Positions 53,458 to 61,237 of a stretch of DNA of 64,000 nt are shown piece after piece. How positions within the stretch are numbered: the first letter of the stretch is position 1; each line of letters opens with the position of its first letter. Source of the stretch: CAVIQK01 sp963644945 (lineage in GTDB: Bacteria > Bacillota > Clostridia > Christensenellales > DTU072); the NCBI GenBank assembly GCA_963644945.1, contig CAVIQK010000002.1, positions 62,001 through 126,000 on the forward strand. Direction: 5' to 3'. The translations under genes and the position numbers were made by a program. The notes below the pieces were generated by a model. It was not told the origin of the DNA and made no database searches. It saw nothing but the letters and a program-made list of their open reading frames with translations.

Positions 53458-54774
53458 ATGGCTTTACTAGGCACTCTTTCCGAAAAGTTGTCGCACGTGT
53501 TTTCAAAATTAAAAAACAAGGGCGCACTTACCGAACTTGAGATCAAAAATGCTATGAGAGAAATTCGTGTCGCTTTGCTCGAAGCGGACGTCAATTTTGC
53601 CGTAGCCAAAGATTTCATCAACAAGGTTTCCGAAAGAGCCGTAGGCGACAATATCCTAAAAGGTCTTGACAGCAGTCAACAAGTCGTAAAAATCGTCAAC
53701 GAAGAACTTATCGCATTGATGGGATCATCTCATCAAAAACTCAACGTTTCCGACAGACCGCCGACCGTCATTTTGATGAGTGGTTTACAAGGCGCAGGCA
53801 AAACCACAATGTGTGGAAAACTTGCGTGCTACCTCAAGAAAAACGGCAAAAAACCTATGCTTGTCGCTTGCGACATATATAGACCGGCGGCAATCCAACA
53901 ATTAAAAATTGTCGGAGGAAAAGCAGGAGTTGACGTCTATTCGTCCGACGACAAAAATGCCGTAAAAATCGCAAAAGAAGGCATAAAAACAGCCACTGCG
54001 AAAGGTTGCGACACTGTTATCATAGATACAGCCGGACGCCTTCACATCGACCAAGTCTTGATGAAAGAAATCAAAGACATCAAGGATGCCACCAATCCCA
54101 CAGAAATACTCTTGGTCATTGATGCAATGCTAGGTCAAGATGCCGTCAACGTAGCAAAAGAATTCAACGAAGCCCTAGAAATCACCGGTGTAATACTTAC
54201 AAAACTCGACGGCGATACAAGAGGCGGTGCCGCATTATCGGTAAAAGCCGTCACCGGAAAACCTATAAAATTTATAGGCACAGGCGAGAAAATGGGCGAT
54301 TTGGAGCCGTTTTATCCGGATCGCATGGCATCAAGACTACTCGGCATGGGCGACGTTCTCACGCTGATAGAAAAAGCCCAACAAGCCATCAACGAAGAAG
54401 ATGCCCTAAAACTTGCCAAGAAAATGAAGGACAAAACCTTCGATTTGAATGACTACTTGGACCAACTTGCCAACATAAAAAAGATGGGCAATTTGTCCGA
54501 CATGATAGGCATGATCCCGGGGATGAGTTCAAAACTAAAAGGACAAAACCTCGATGTTGACGAAAAACGCATCGAACAAACCAAAGCAATAATCACATCT
54601 ATGACACCTAGGGAGCGTAAATATCCCGAAATACTCAATGCATCCCGCAGACGTCGTATCGCCAAAGGTAGCGGAGTAGAAGTCGCAGATGTCAACAGAC
54701 TCATCAACCAATTTGACCAAATGAAAAAAATGATGTCAAAAATGAGTTCAGGGAAAATGAGATTCCCGTTTTAA
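53458..54774 (+). CDS. ffh: Signal recognition particle protein Ffh
   Basis: The 438-residue protein of SRP binds SRP RNA and signal peptides. The N domain covers about 1-90. The G domain has GLQGAGKTT near 104-112, ACDIYRPAAIQQLK, IIDTAGRLHID, TKLDGDTRGGAALS and GEKMGDLEPF. The M domain from about 320 contains the RNA-binding S-R-R-x-R-I-A-K-G-S-G motif (ASRRRRIAKGSGVEVADVN), but its Met-rich C-terminal tail is short. The ATG is 1 nt past the ylxM stop. Its RNA partner is encoded at 13.4 kb. Confidence 0.97.
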   Translation: MALLGTLSEKLSHVFSKLKNKGALTELEIKNAMREIRVALLEADVNFAVAKDFINKVSERAVGDNILKGLDSSQQVVKIVNEELIALMGSSHQKLNVSDRPPTVILMSGLQGAGKTTMCGKLACYLKKNGKKPMLVACDIYRPAAIQQLKIVGGKAGVDVYSSDDKNAVKIAKEGIKTATAKGCDTVIIDTAGRLHIDQVLMKEIKDIKDATNPTEILLVIDAMLGQDAVNVAKEFNEALEITGVILTKLDGDTRGGAALSVKAVTGKPIKFIGTGEKMGDLEPFYPDRMASRLLGMGDVLTLIEKAQQAINEEDALKLAKKMKDKTFDLNDYLDQLANIKKMGNLSDMIGMIPGMSSKLKGQNLDVDEKRIEQTKAIITSMTPRERKYPEILNASRRRRIAKGSGVEVADVNRLINQFDQMKKMMSKMSSGKMRFPF

Positions 54775-54817
54775 CTAAAAAATTATAAATAAACATATAT
54801 ACAAGGAGAATAAAAAA

Positions 54818-55081
54818 ATGGCAGTAAAATTGAGACTCACAAGAATGGGCGCAAAGAAAAATCCTTTCTATCGTATCGTAGCAGTCGATGGAAGACAAGC
54901 AAGAGACGGACGTTATATCGAGCAAATCGGTTACTATGATCCCACAAAAGAAAATGTCAAAATCGACGTTGAACTTGCAAAGAAATGGATTGCCAACGGT
55001 GCCCAACCTACCGACACTGTAAAAGATCTTCTCTTCAAAGCCGGTGCTATCGAAGAAAAGAAAAACGTCAAAAAGGCATAA
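54818..55081 (+). CDS. rpsP: Ribosomal protein bS16
   Basis: An 87-residue small-subunit protein. VKLRLTRMGAKKNPFYRIVA and RDGRYIEQIGYYDP are its defining segments. AAGGAG precedes the ATG. It heads the conserved rpsP-khpA-rimM-trmD series. Confidence 0.97.
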   Translation: MAVKLRLTRMGAKKNPFYRIVAVDGRQARDGRYIEQIGYYDPTKENVKIDVELAKKWIANGAQPTDTVKDLLFKAGAIEEKKNVKKA

Positions 55082-55092
55082 TTGAGGTCGCT

Positions 55093-55329
55093 ATGCACGA
55101 ATTAGTAGATTATATTGTATCATCTTTTATACCAAAAGAGAGTTATGATCTTGTCGTGTATGAGGAAGACGATGAAACCGAGATAAAAATCTTGGTTGAC
55201 AAAGAGCATATTGCAAAACTCATAGGCAGACAAGGAAAACTTGCCAAAGCAATTCGCACATTAGTAAAAATCAAATCTCAAATGACAGGGCAAAAATGCA
55301 ATGTCACGATTGAGGATAAATGCGACTAA
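55093..55329 (+). CDS. khpA: KH-domain RNA-binding protein KhpA
   Basis: A 78-residue protein with a single KH domain of the KhpA/YlqC family, an RNA chaperone-like partner of KhpB. The motif DKEHIAKLIGRQGKLAKAIR near 37-56 includes the G-R-x-G loop. The ATG at 55093 has GAGGT upstream; a longer frame starting in rpsP is rejected. It overlaps rimM by 10 nt. Confidence 0.93.
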   Translation: MHELVDYIVSSFIPKESYDLVVYEEDDETEIKILVDKEHIAKLIGRQGKLAKAIRTLVKIKSQMTGQKCNVTIEDKCD

Positions 55330-55817
55330 AAATTGGCGAAGTCTTAAAACCTCAAGGGATAAAAGGCGAAATAAAAGTTAGATCATTATTTGACACCCCG
55401 GAAGAATTTTCGGGGATTTCGTCAATTTATGTAGGAGAAAATTCTTACAAAATCAAAGCCGTAAGAGTGAGAGAAGGTTTTGTATATTTGACTCTTGACG
55501 GCATTATTGACATAAATTCTGCAGAGACTCTACGAGGCAAAACCATCGAAATTTTGAGATCCGATGCCCCCAAACTTCCCGAAGGTCGATTTTATATTGA
55601 CGACTTATTAGGGCTTGACATTATAGTTGACGGGCAAAAAATCGGTGTTCTCAATCAAGTTTTGCAATACGGCTCTGCGGATATTTATTCGGTAAAGGGT
55701 GACAAAAATTTAATGTTCCCTGCACTGAAAAAAGTTATCAAAAGTGTAGATTTGTCCGCAAAACAAATAGTTTTGGACGGTGTCGAATTCCAAAAGGTCG
55801 CAGTCTATGAAAATTGA
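55320..55817 (+). CDS. rimM: Ribosome maturation factor RimM
   Basis: This 165-residue protein assists 30S head assembly by binding S19. The N-terminal IGEVLKPQGIKGEIKVRSLFDTPE and the PRC-barrel half beginning GRFYIDDLLGLDIIVDG are typical. The ATG at 55320 lies inside the khpA end, behind GAGGA. Its last 11 nt overlap trmD. Confidence 0.94.
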   Translation: MRLKIGEVLKPQGIKGEIKVRSLFDTPEEFSGISSIYVGENSYKIKAVRVREGFVYLTLDGIIDINSAETLRGKTIEILRSDAPKLPEGRFYIDDLLGLDIIVDGQKIGVLNQVLQYGSADIYSVKGDKNLMFPALKKVIKSVDLSAKQIVLDGVEFQKVAVYEN

Positions 55818-56475
55818 TGTTTTGACAATTTTTCCCGAAATTTACGATACACTCAATGCAAGTATTATAGGGAAAGCATTAGAAAACAATCTTTTTGACG
55901 TCAACATTGTCAATATTCGTGATTATTCCGAAGACAAGCATCAAAAAACCGACGACTATCCCTTCGGCGGAGGTGCCGGCATGGTCATGATGTGCCAACC
56001 TCTCGTTTCGGCAATAAGGGCAGTCGATCCCACGCACAGCAAAAAAAGAATTTATCTTTCCCCTCAAGGCAAAACTCTCAATCAAAACATCGTCAAAACT
56101 CTTGCAAAAGAAGACGGTTTTATACTTGTCAACGGCAGTTACGAAGGCATCGACCAAAGAGTAATCGATTTAGAAATCGACGAAGAAATCTCTATCGGTG
56201 ATTATGTTATGACATCCGGAGATCTCGGTAGCCTAGTTCTAATCAACTGTGTTGCAAGATATATTGACGGAGTTTTAGGATCGAAAGAATCTACCGACGA
56301 AGAAAGTTTCGAAGACAACTTACTAGAATATCCCCAATACACCAGACCACAAAATTTTGAAGGACACGAGGTCCCCTCGGTACTTCTTTCAGGTAATCAC
56401 CAAAAAATCAAAGAGTGGCGAGATCAAAAACGCATCGAAGTCACCCTCAAAAAACGCCCCGATTTACTAAAATGA
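55807..56475 (+). CDS. trmD: tRNA (guanine-N1)-methyltransferase TrmD
   Basis: This SPOUT methyltransferase makes m1G37. The 222 residues begin MKIDVLTIFPEIYD, contain DDYPFGGGAGMVMMCQP near 51-67, LVNGSYEGIDQRVID and the trefoil-knot SIGDYVMTSGDL near 130-141, and end with the YTRP/P-x-V-L-L-S-G-N-H segment. The ATG at 55807 overlaps rimM; an upstream in-frame alternative is not preferred. The ATGA overlap with rbgA couples the two. Confidence 0.96.
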   Translation: MKIDVLTIFPEIYDTLNASIIGKALENNLFDVNIVNIRDYSEDKHQKTDDYPFGGGAGMVMMCQPLVSAIRAVDPTHSKKRIYLSPQGKTLNQNIVKTLAKEDGFILVNGSYEGIDQRVIDLEIDEEISIGDYVMTSGDLGSLVLINCVARYIDGVLGSKESTDEESFEDNLLEYPQYTRPQNFEGHEVPSVLLSGNHQKIKEWRDQKRIEVTLKKRPDLLK

Positions 56476-57317
56476 AAATACATTGGTTCCCCGGCCACAT
56501 GACAAAAGCATTGAGAATGCTTGAGTCCGAACTAAAAGCCGTCGATATTATCATATATGTCCTAGATGCACGTGCGCCTTTTGCGTGCCTTTCGCCGTCT
56601 TTTGACAATTTGATAGCAAAAAGACCTGTTGTTTTTGTTTTGAACAAGTCGGACATGATAGAAAAAAGCGACCTTGTCAAAATAATCAAACATTTTGAAA
56701 ATCAAGGTAAAATCGTTGTTTCGTCCAATAGCGTACAAAAAAACGATAAAGATGCAGTGCTTTCGGCAGTAGAACGTATTTCCCAACCGATCAGAGAAAG
56801 ATATAAGTTAAAAGGTGTCGAAAAAACCATTAGAGCAATGGTCGTAGGAGTCCCTAATTCAGGGAAATCTACTCTTATCAACAGCCTTATAAAAACCAAA
56901 AAAGTCGTCACCGGCAACAAACCCGGAGTCACCAGAGGAAAACAATGGGTGCAAGTAGCATCCCATCTCGAACTGCTAGATAGCCCCGGTGTCACATACC
57001 CCGATTTTTCCGATGAAGACAAGTCGCTAAAACTTGCAATTCTCGGTTCTATAAAAGAAGACATCTTGGATTTAGGCGAACTTGGTTATGAATTTGTGTA
57101 TCTATTGCAACAAAATCACGCCCAAAACTTGTCGGATCGTTACGGTATAGATATCGAAGGTCTTTCGACTCTCGAAATTTTAGAAGCGATCGGAAAGTCA
57201 AGAGGTGTACAACAATTGAGAGGCGAAGTCGATTACGACAGAATCGCAAAATTGCTTTTGACCGATTTTAGAAAAGGCTATCTCGGTAAAATATGTTTGG
57301 AGTCGCTAGATGAATAA
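56472..57317 (+). CDS. rbgA: Ribosome biogenesis GTPase RbgA (YlqF)
   Basis: This 281-residue circularly permuted GTPase is needed for late 50S assembly. The motif order is diagnostic: IHWFPGHMTKALRML at the start, G4 NKSDM near 60, then G1 VGVPNSGKSTLINSL near 123-137, G2 GVTRGKQWV and G3 LLDSPG near 170. The ATG overlaps the trmD stop. It ends 8 nt inside rnhB. Confidence 0.96.
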   Translation: MKIHWFPGHMTKALRMLESELKAVDIIIYVLDARAPFACLSPSFDNLIAKRPVVFVLNKSDMIEKSDLVKIIKHFENQGKIVVSSNSVQKNDKDAVLSAVERISQPIRERYKLKGVEKTIRAMVVGVPNSGKSTLINSLIKTKKVVTGNKPGVTRGKQWVQVASHLELLDSPGVTYPDFSDEDKSLKLAILGSIKEDILDLGELGYEFVYLLQQNHAQNLSDRYGIDIEGLSTLEILEAIGKSRGVQQLRGEVDYDRIAKLLLTDFRKGYLGKICLESLDE

Positions 57318-57930
57318 AGAACCCGTCGATTTATTAAAATATGAAAGAGATCTGCTTTCACAAGGTTTTAGATATATTGCCGGTGTTGACGAAGTCGGCA
57401 GAGGACCTTTGGCAGGCGACTTGGTCGTATCCGCAGCAGTTATGGATCTCGAAAATATAATTGACGGAGTCAACGACAGCAAACAGTTGACCGAAAAGAA
57501 AAGGGAGGCACTTTTCCCACAAATATTGTCAAGAGCCATATCGTACAATACTGTCCATATAAGTCCCCGTATGATAGATGCCGTCAACATTTATGCGGCA
57601 ACAAAACTTGCAATGGAGCAAGCCATAGGCGGACTTTTTGTCGTCCCCGATTTCGTACTTGTCGATGCGATGAAACTAGATTTAGATATCCCGTCTTTAT
57701 CTATAATAAAAGGCGATGCCACAAGTTATTCGATAGCATGTGCGTCAATCATTGCAAAAGTCACAAGAGATAGGGAAATGGTAGCCTTGGCTACAAAATA
57801 CCCCCATTTTGATTTTGATAAAAACAAAGGCTACGGCACCCAAGCACACATAGAAGCGTTAAAACTTTACGGTCCCACCGATATCCACAGAAAGACATTT
57901 ATCAAAAATTTTATCGACGAAAATGATTGA
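57310..57930 (+). CDS. rnhB: Ribonuclease HII
   Basis: This 206-residue enzyme removes ribonucleotides and RNA primers from DNA duplexes. YIAGVDEVGRGPLAGDLVVSAAV near 18-40 carries the catalytic D-E-G-R-G, and FVLVDAMKLD near 115 and VTRDREM near 151 carry the remaining acidic residues. The ATG overlaps rbgA, and its end overlaps yraN by 8 nt. Confidence 0.96.
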   Translation: MNKEPVDLLKYERDLLSQGFRYIAGVDEVGRGPLAGDLVVSAAVMDLENIIDGVNDSKQLTEKKREALFPQILSRAISYNTVHISPRMIDAVNIYAATKLAMEQAIGGLFVVPDFVLVDAMKLDLDIPSLSIIKGDATSYSIACASIIAKVTRDREMVALATKYPHFDFDKNKGYGTQAHIEALKLYGPTDIHRKTFIKNFIDEND

Positions 57931-58288
57931 AAACGTAAAACACGGAATAGAAGGCGAAGTGTCCGCCAAAATGTTCCTAGAAGACAAGGGCTACAAGATT
58001 TTAGACACCAACATTAGTTTTAGAGGTGTCGGCGAAATAGACATTGTCGCTATGGACGGTGAAACCCTTGTTTTTGTAGAGGTCAAGGCCCGCAAGGACG
58101 ACAAATACGGTCATCCGCTAGATGCCGTCAATCTCACAAAACGAAAGAGAATAGTGGCAGCAAGCGGACATTATATTGCCGAAAACAAGACACTCAAATA
58201 CAAGGACATCAGATACGACGTAATCGCAATTCTCGGTGAAGAAATCGAGCATTATGAGGACGCATTTTACGGCAAATGGCTAAAATAA
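57923..58288 (+). CDS. yraN: YraN family nuclease-like protein (UPF0102)
   Basis: A 121-residue protein with a restriction-endonuclease-like fold. GEVSAKMFLEDKGYKILDTN and the PD-(D/E)xK-like core GEIDIVAMDGETLVFVEVKAR near 33-53 are the family marks. It commonly follows rnhB. Its cellular role is uncertain. It is the last gene of the rpsP series here; no clear terminator is visible after it. Confidence 0.92.
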   Translation: MIENVKHGIEGEVSAKMFLEDKGYKILDTNISFRGVGEIDIVAMDGETLVFVEVKARKDDKYGHPLDAVNLTKRKRIVAASGHYIAENKTLKYKDIRYDVIAILGEEIEHYEDAFYGKWLK

Positions 58289-58351
58289 TCGCCTAACCTG
58301 TGTCGCCTTGCAGAAAAAAACAATTTTTTTAATTTTATTTGAATATTTTAC

Positions 58352-58380
58352 TTGATATTTTTTTCCTTTATAGTTATTAT
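58352..58380 (+). promoter_or_regulatory. rplS promoter
   Basis: TTGATA (58352-58357), a 17-nt spacer and TATTAT (58375-58380). The predicted start is near 58387, giving a leader of about 103 nt. Confidence 0.6.
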
Positions 58381-58392
58381 ATATAAGACTTT

Positions 58393-58462
58393 CGACAGAC
58401 CTATACGGATAGCATTATTTAATTTAGGTACAATGCAAAATCCAAAATCCGCATGTATGTCG
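58393..58462 (+). promoter_or_regulatory. Candidate structured leader of rplS (L19 autoregulatory type)
   Basis: The leader can fold as one long imperfect hairpin. CGACA (58393-58397) pairs with TGTCG (58458-58462), CGGAT (58406-58410) with ATCCG (58447-58451), and GCATT (58412-58416) with AATGC (58432-58436), with asymmetric internal loops between. It ends 15 nt before the GGAGG of rplS. Firmicutes are known to carry L19-binding leaders in front of rplS; identity with that family is inferred, not verified. Confidence 0.5.
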
Positions 58463-58489
58463 GTTTACAAGTAATTGGAGGTAAGTCAC

Positions 58490-58837
58490 ATGAACATTAT
58501 TGATCAATTGGAACAAGAAGGATTAAGAACCGATCTTCCCAAGTTTAACATTGGCGACACAGTCAAAGTTTTCGTCAAAGTTAAAGAAGGCAACAAAGAG
58601 CGTCTTCAAGCATTCGAAGGCACCGTCATTGCAAAGAAAAACGGTAGCATCAGAGAAACATTTACCGTTAGACGTGTTTCTTACGGTGTCGGCGTAGAAA
58701 GAACCTTCCCCATGCATTCACCCAAAATCGATCACATCGAAATCGTCAGACAAGGTAAAGTAAGAAGAGCAAAACTTTACTATCTAAGAGATCGTTCCGG
58801 TAAAGCGGCAAAAGTAAAACAAGTTGACCGCTACTAA
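58490..58837 (+). CDS. rplS: Ribosomal protein bL19
   Basis: A 115-residue large-subunit protein near the 30S-50S interface. IGDTVKVFVKVKEGNKERLQ, FEGTVIAKKNGS and FTVRRVSYGVGVERTFPMHSP are defining. The ATG at 58490 follows GGAGG; an earlier in-frame ATG overlaps that site. It usually sits directly behind trmD, but here rbgA-rnhB-yraN and its own promoter intervene. Confidence 0.97.
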   Translation: MNIIDQLEQEGLRTDLPKFNIGDTVKVFVKVKEGNKERLQAFEGTVIAKKNGSIRETFTVRRVSYGVGVERTFPMHSPKIDHIEIVRQGKVRRAKLYYLRDRSGKAAKVKQVDRY

Positions 58838-58854
58838 AATTTGAGGTACTTAAA

Positions 58855-61044
58855 ATGAAGAAATCCCTGACAATACTTCTTCTCGTTTTGGTAATCGTAT
58901 TTGCGTTTACAGGATGCACTGCGGTCAAGAAAGGAGAAGAGGTTGTAAAGGGCGGTACATTTGATGAGTACACTGCGGTGTCAGGATCTGATGACGGCAA
59001 GTATTTAGCAGACGATTGGACTCTCTATACAGGCGGAGCACAATCAAAGTCTGCTTTTTCACTATCCGACAACGGCAATGTTGTAATTGATACCACAAGT
59101 TCCGGTTACGCATCAATGCATCAAACCGTCCAACTAAAATCTGGAAAATATTACAAACTTTCGTACAAATTTACGATTACATCCATATCCGAATATTCCA
59201 CAAGCGACGATTATACCGAAATATCCGGTATATATGTTTCGTTTGACGAAGCCGCCAACTTCAATCGTGGGACCGACGAAAACCCCGTTATGAACAAAGC
59301 GGTCGAAAGCGGAGAAATCACGATTTATTTCAAATCACAAGGACTCAACAAATCTACGATTGCCGTCAATTTCGGTGCAGAAACCGCTCCCGTAAAAGGT
59401 GTTGTCAATCTTAGAGACATCAGTCTTGTAGAAGTTGATTACAGTGCAATCAAAACAGCCGGAATGGAAAGTGAAGTAAAGACTTTGGTCCCTACCGTAT
59501 ATAATGTAGCAACAACAGACAATGTTCCCTACATTGCAGTAGGAGGCGTACTTGTCTTGGCACTTGCCTATGTCGCTTACGTCTTATTCGCAAGATATTT
59601 TGCAGTAAGGAACAGTCTCTCCGGCAGCCTTGCCAACTTTGATGCAAAACCCGTCCTCGGTATGCTTGTATCAATTTGCATAGCCCTAGTTGTAAGACTT
59701 GTTTCATCTCTTGCAATTTCACTAAACAACGCCAACTTTATTGACATCAATTTAGGATACGATGCCGCCAACTTGTCAAAAGAAGCATCCGCCCTTGTCA
59801 ATAGCGGTGGAACAGTTTGGTTCTTAAAGTACAACACTACATCGGCATTTGAACCTTTGAGATTGCTTCTTTTAGCCCTTGCAGGACTCCCCGGAAAAGG
59901 TTTCTCACTAGCATCCGACGTCCTTATTTGCAACACCTTCTTTATTAGATTGTTTGCAATAATTGCAGATCTCGTGGTTGTCGCTTTGATTTACAAATCA
60001 ATGTATAAGCGCTCCGGTTCGATTTCCGCAACAATAATGGCTTCGTTATACGGACTTGTTCCGCTCACGTTCGCACTTTCTTCGGTATTTACCGTATGGA
60101 GTTCGATTACCGTTATGTTAGTCGTATTGACCTTCTACTTCATACTCAACAACCGCAATTATTTTGCAGTAGTTGCCACATATTTCTTGGCTTGTATGTT
60201 CAGTACTTGGGCAATTTGGCTCGCACCTATCATGGTAATGTGGTCGGTAAGAGAATTTATCAAAAAGAAGTCTTTACGTATCCCCGTCATTGCATCGCTT
60301 GTCGCAGGATTTGTACTCTTCTATCTCGTGTCTTTGCCCTTCACAGTTGGTCTAAAAGCACAAGAACTCGGCAATACTTTCTCATGCTTCCAACTCTACT
60401 TCAATGCAATCTTGGGTGGCAATTATTACGTGGAAAATGCGTTTAACTTCCAAGCATTACTCGGCAACAACATGGCGACAATCAGCACCGCATCGCTAGT
60501 TATTGACATCATATTCTTTGCCTTTGCGATCGTCCTTGCAGTCGTTGCTTACTTGAAGAGCCCCAATAGACTCGACCTAGTGCTTGTAGCCGCCGCTTAT
60601 ATGATCATCTTGTATACTTTCGGCGCACGTATGACTCCCGAATTCTTATACATCGCAGTCGCACTTTTATTCCTATACGGAGTCGTGTCACTCGACAAGA
60701 GATCGATTTTCGCAGCCGTTATCTTCATGACCATTTTGTTCGTAAACGTCGCTTATCTCTACGCTTACGTCGAATACGGCGATGCCCAACCGCAATATGC
60801 CTATACCGACGGCTTGGCGTACACATTCAGTGCGTTCGAACTTATCATGGCGCTATATATGATTTATCTTGTATATGACATCACGATAGAAGGAAAAACC
60901 GTTTTGGTCAATCCGCTCAAAGTATCTTGGTTTACGCTTTGGGGCGTGAGAATCAAAAAATTCGCTTCCGCAGTAGTCAAGGGTTTGAAAGCAATAGGAT
61001 TCTTCTTCAAAACAGTCTTTTCAAAAACCCCTAGCGAAAATTAA
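58855..61044 (+). CDS. Lipoprotein-type domain fused to a GT-C-like polytopic membrane protein
   Basis: A chain of 729 residues. The first 21 residues form a lipoprotein signal with an F-T-G-C lipobox (C21). Residues about 25-220 are a beta-rich extracellular domain resembling a carbohydrate-binding jelly roll (GKYYKLSYKFTI, VNLRDISLVEVD). From about 225 there are ten or more membrane helices. The first large extracellular loop (NLGYDAANLSKEASALVNSG) and the later SLYGLVPLTFALSSVFTVWS stretch resemble Gpi18/PMT-like GT-C glycosyltransferases, but the W-G-Q-x-D element expected in the Gpi18-like group is replaced. It might be a lipid-linked sugar transferase or a degenerate relative. It follows rplS by 17 nt and ends at a terminator. 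Confidence 0.65.
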   Translation: MKKSLTILLLVLVIVFAFTGCTAVKKGEEVVKGGTFDEYTAVSGSDDGKYLADDWTLYTGGAQSKSAFSLSDNGNVVIDTTSSGYASMHQTVQLKSGKYYKLSYKFTITSISEYSTSDDYTEISGIYVSFDEAANFNRGTDENPVMNKAVESGEITIYFKSQGLNKSTIAVNFGAETAPVKGVVNLRDISLVEVDYSAIKTAGMESEVKTLVPTVYNVATTDNVPYIAVGGVLVLALAYVAYVLFARYFAVRNSLSGSLANFDAKPVLGMLVSICIALVVRLVSSLAISLNNANFIDINLGYDAANLSKEASALVNSGGTVWFLKYNTTSAFEPLRLLLLALAGLPGKGFSLASDVLICNTFFIRLFAIIADLVVVALIYKSMYKRSGSISATIMASLYGLVPLTFALSSVFTVWSSITVMLVVLTFYFILNNRNYFAVVATYFLACMFSTWAIWLAPIMVMWSVREFIKKKSLRIPVIASLVAGFVLFYLVSLPFTVGLKAQELGNTFSCFQLYFNAILGGNYYVENAFNFQALLGNNMATISTASLVIDIIFFAFAIVLAVVAYLKSPNRLDLVLVAAAYMIILYTFGARMTPEFLYIAVALLFLYGVVSLDKRSIFAAVIFMTILFVNVAYLYAYVEYGDAQPQYAYTDGLAYTFSAFELIMALYMIYLVYDITIEGKTVLVNPLKVSWFTLWGVRIKKFASAVVKGLKAIGFFFKTVFSKTPSEN

Positions 61045-61061
61045 AAATCAACAATAAAGAA

Positions 61062-61088
61062 AAGGCACCGCAAGGTGCTTTTTTTTTG
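61062..61088 (+). terminator. Intrinsic terminator after the GT-C-like gene
   Basis: GCACC (61065-61069) pairs with GGTGC (61074-61078) around a GCAA tetraloop, the stem is extended by A-T pairs, and a run of T follows. Confidence 0.88.
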
Positions 61089-61110
61089 CAAAAAAAATTA
61101 TTTCAAAAAT

Positions 61111-61130
61111 TATATATCGTATGATATATA
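61111..61130. repeat. Perfect 8-bp palindrome upstream of comM
   Basis: TATATATC, a 4-nt centre GTAT, and GATATATA form a perfect inverted repeat ending 7 nt before a TATAAT (61138-61143), so it covers the place of a -35 box. This is an operator-like position upstream of comM. Confidence 0.5.
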
Positions 61131-61237
61131 TTCGGACTATAATAAAGAATATCAAAAATATAGTGGAAATTTTCATATTTGTGTGCTAGAATATCAAATG
61201 AAAAAATTTGAGCGATATTTTTAGGAGAAAATTGCCC

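Noticed and set aside
58289..58330. Terminator after yraN
   Set aside because: The A-run and T-run around 58314-58330 do not form a GC stem, so no intrinsic terminator can be supported.
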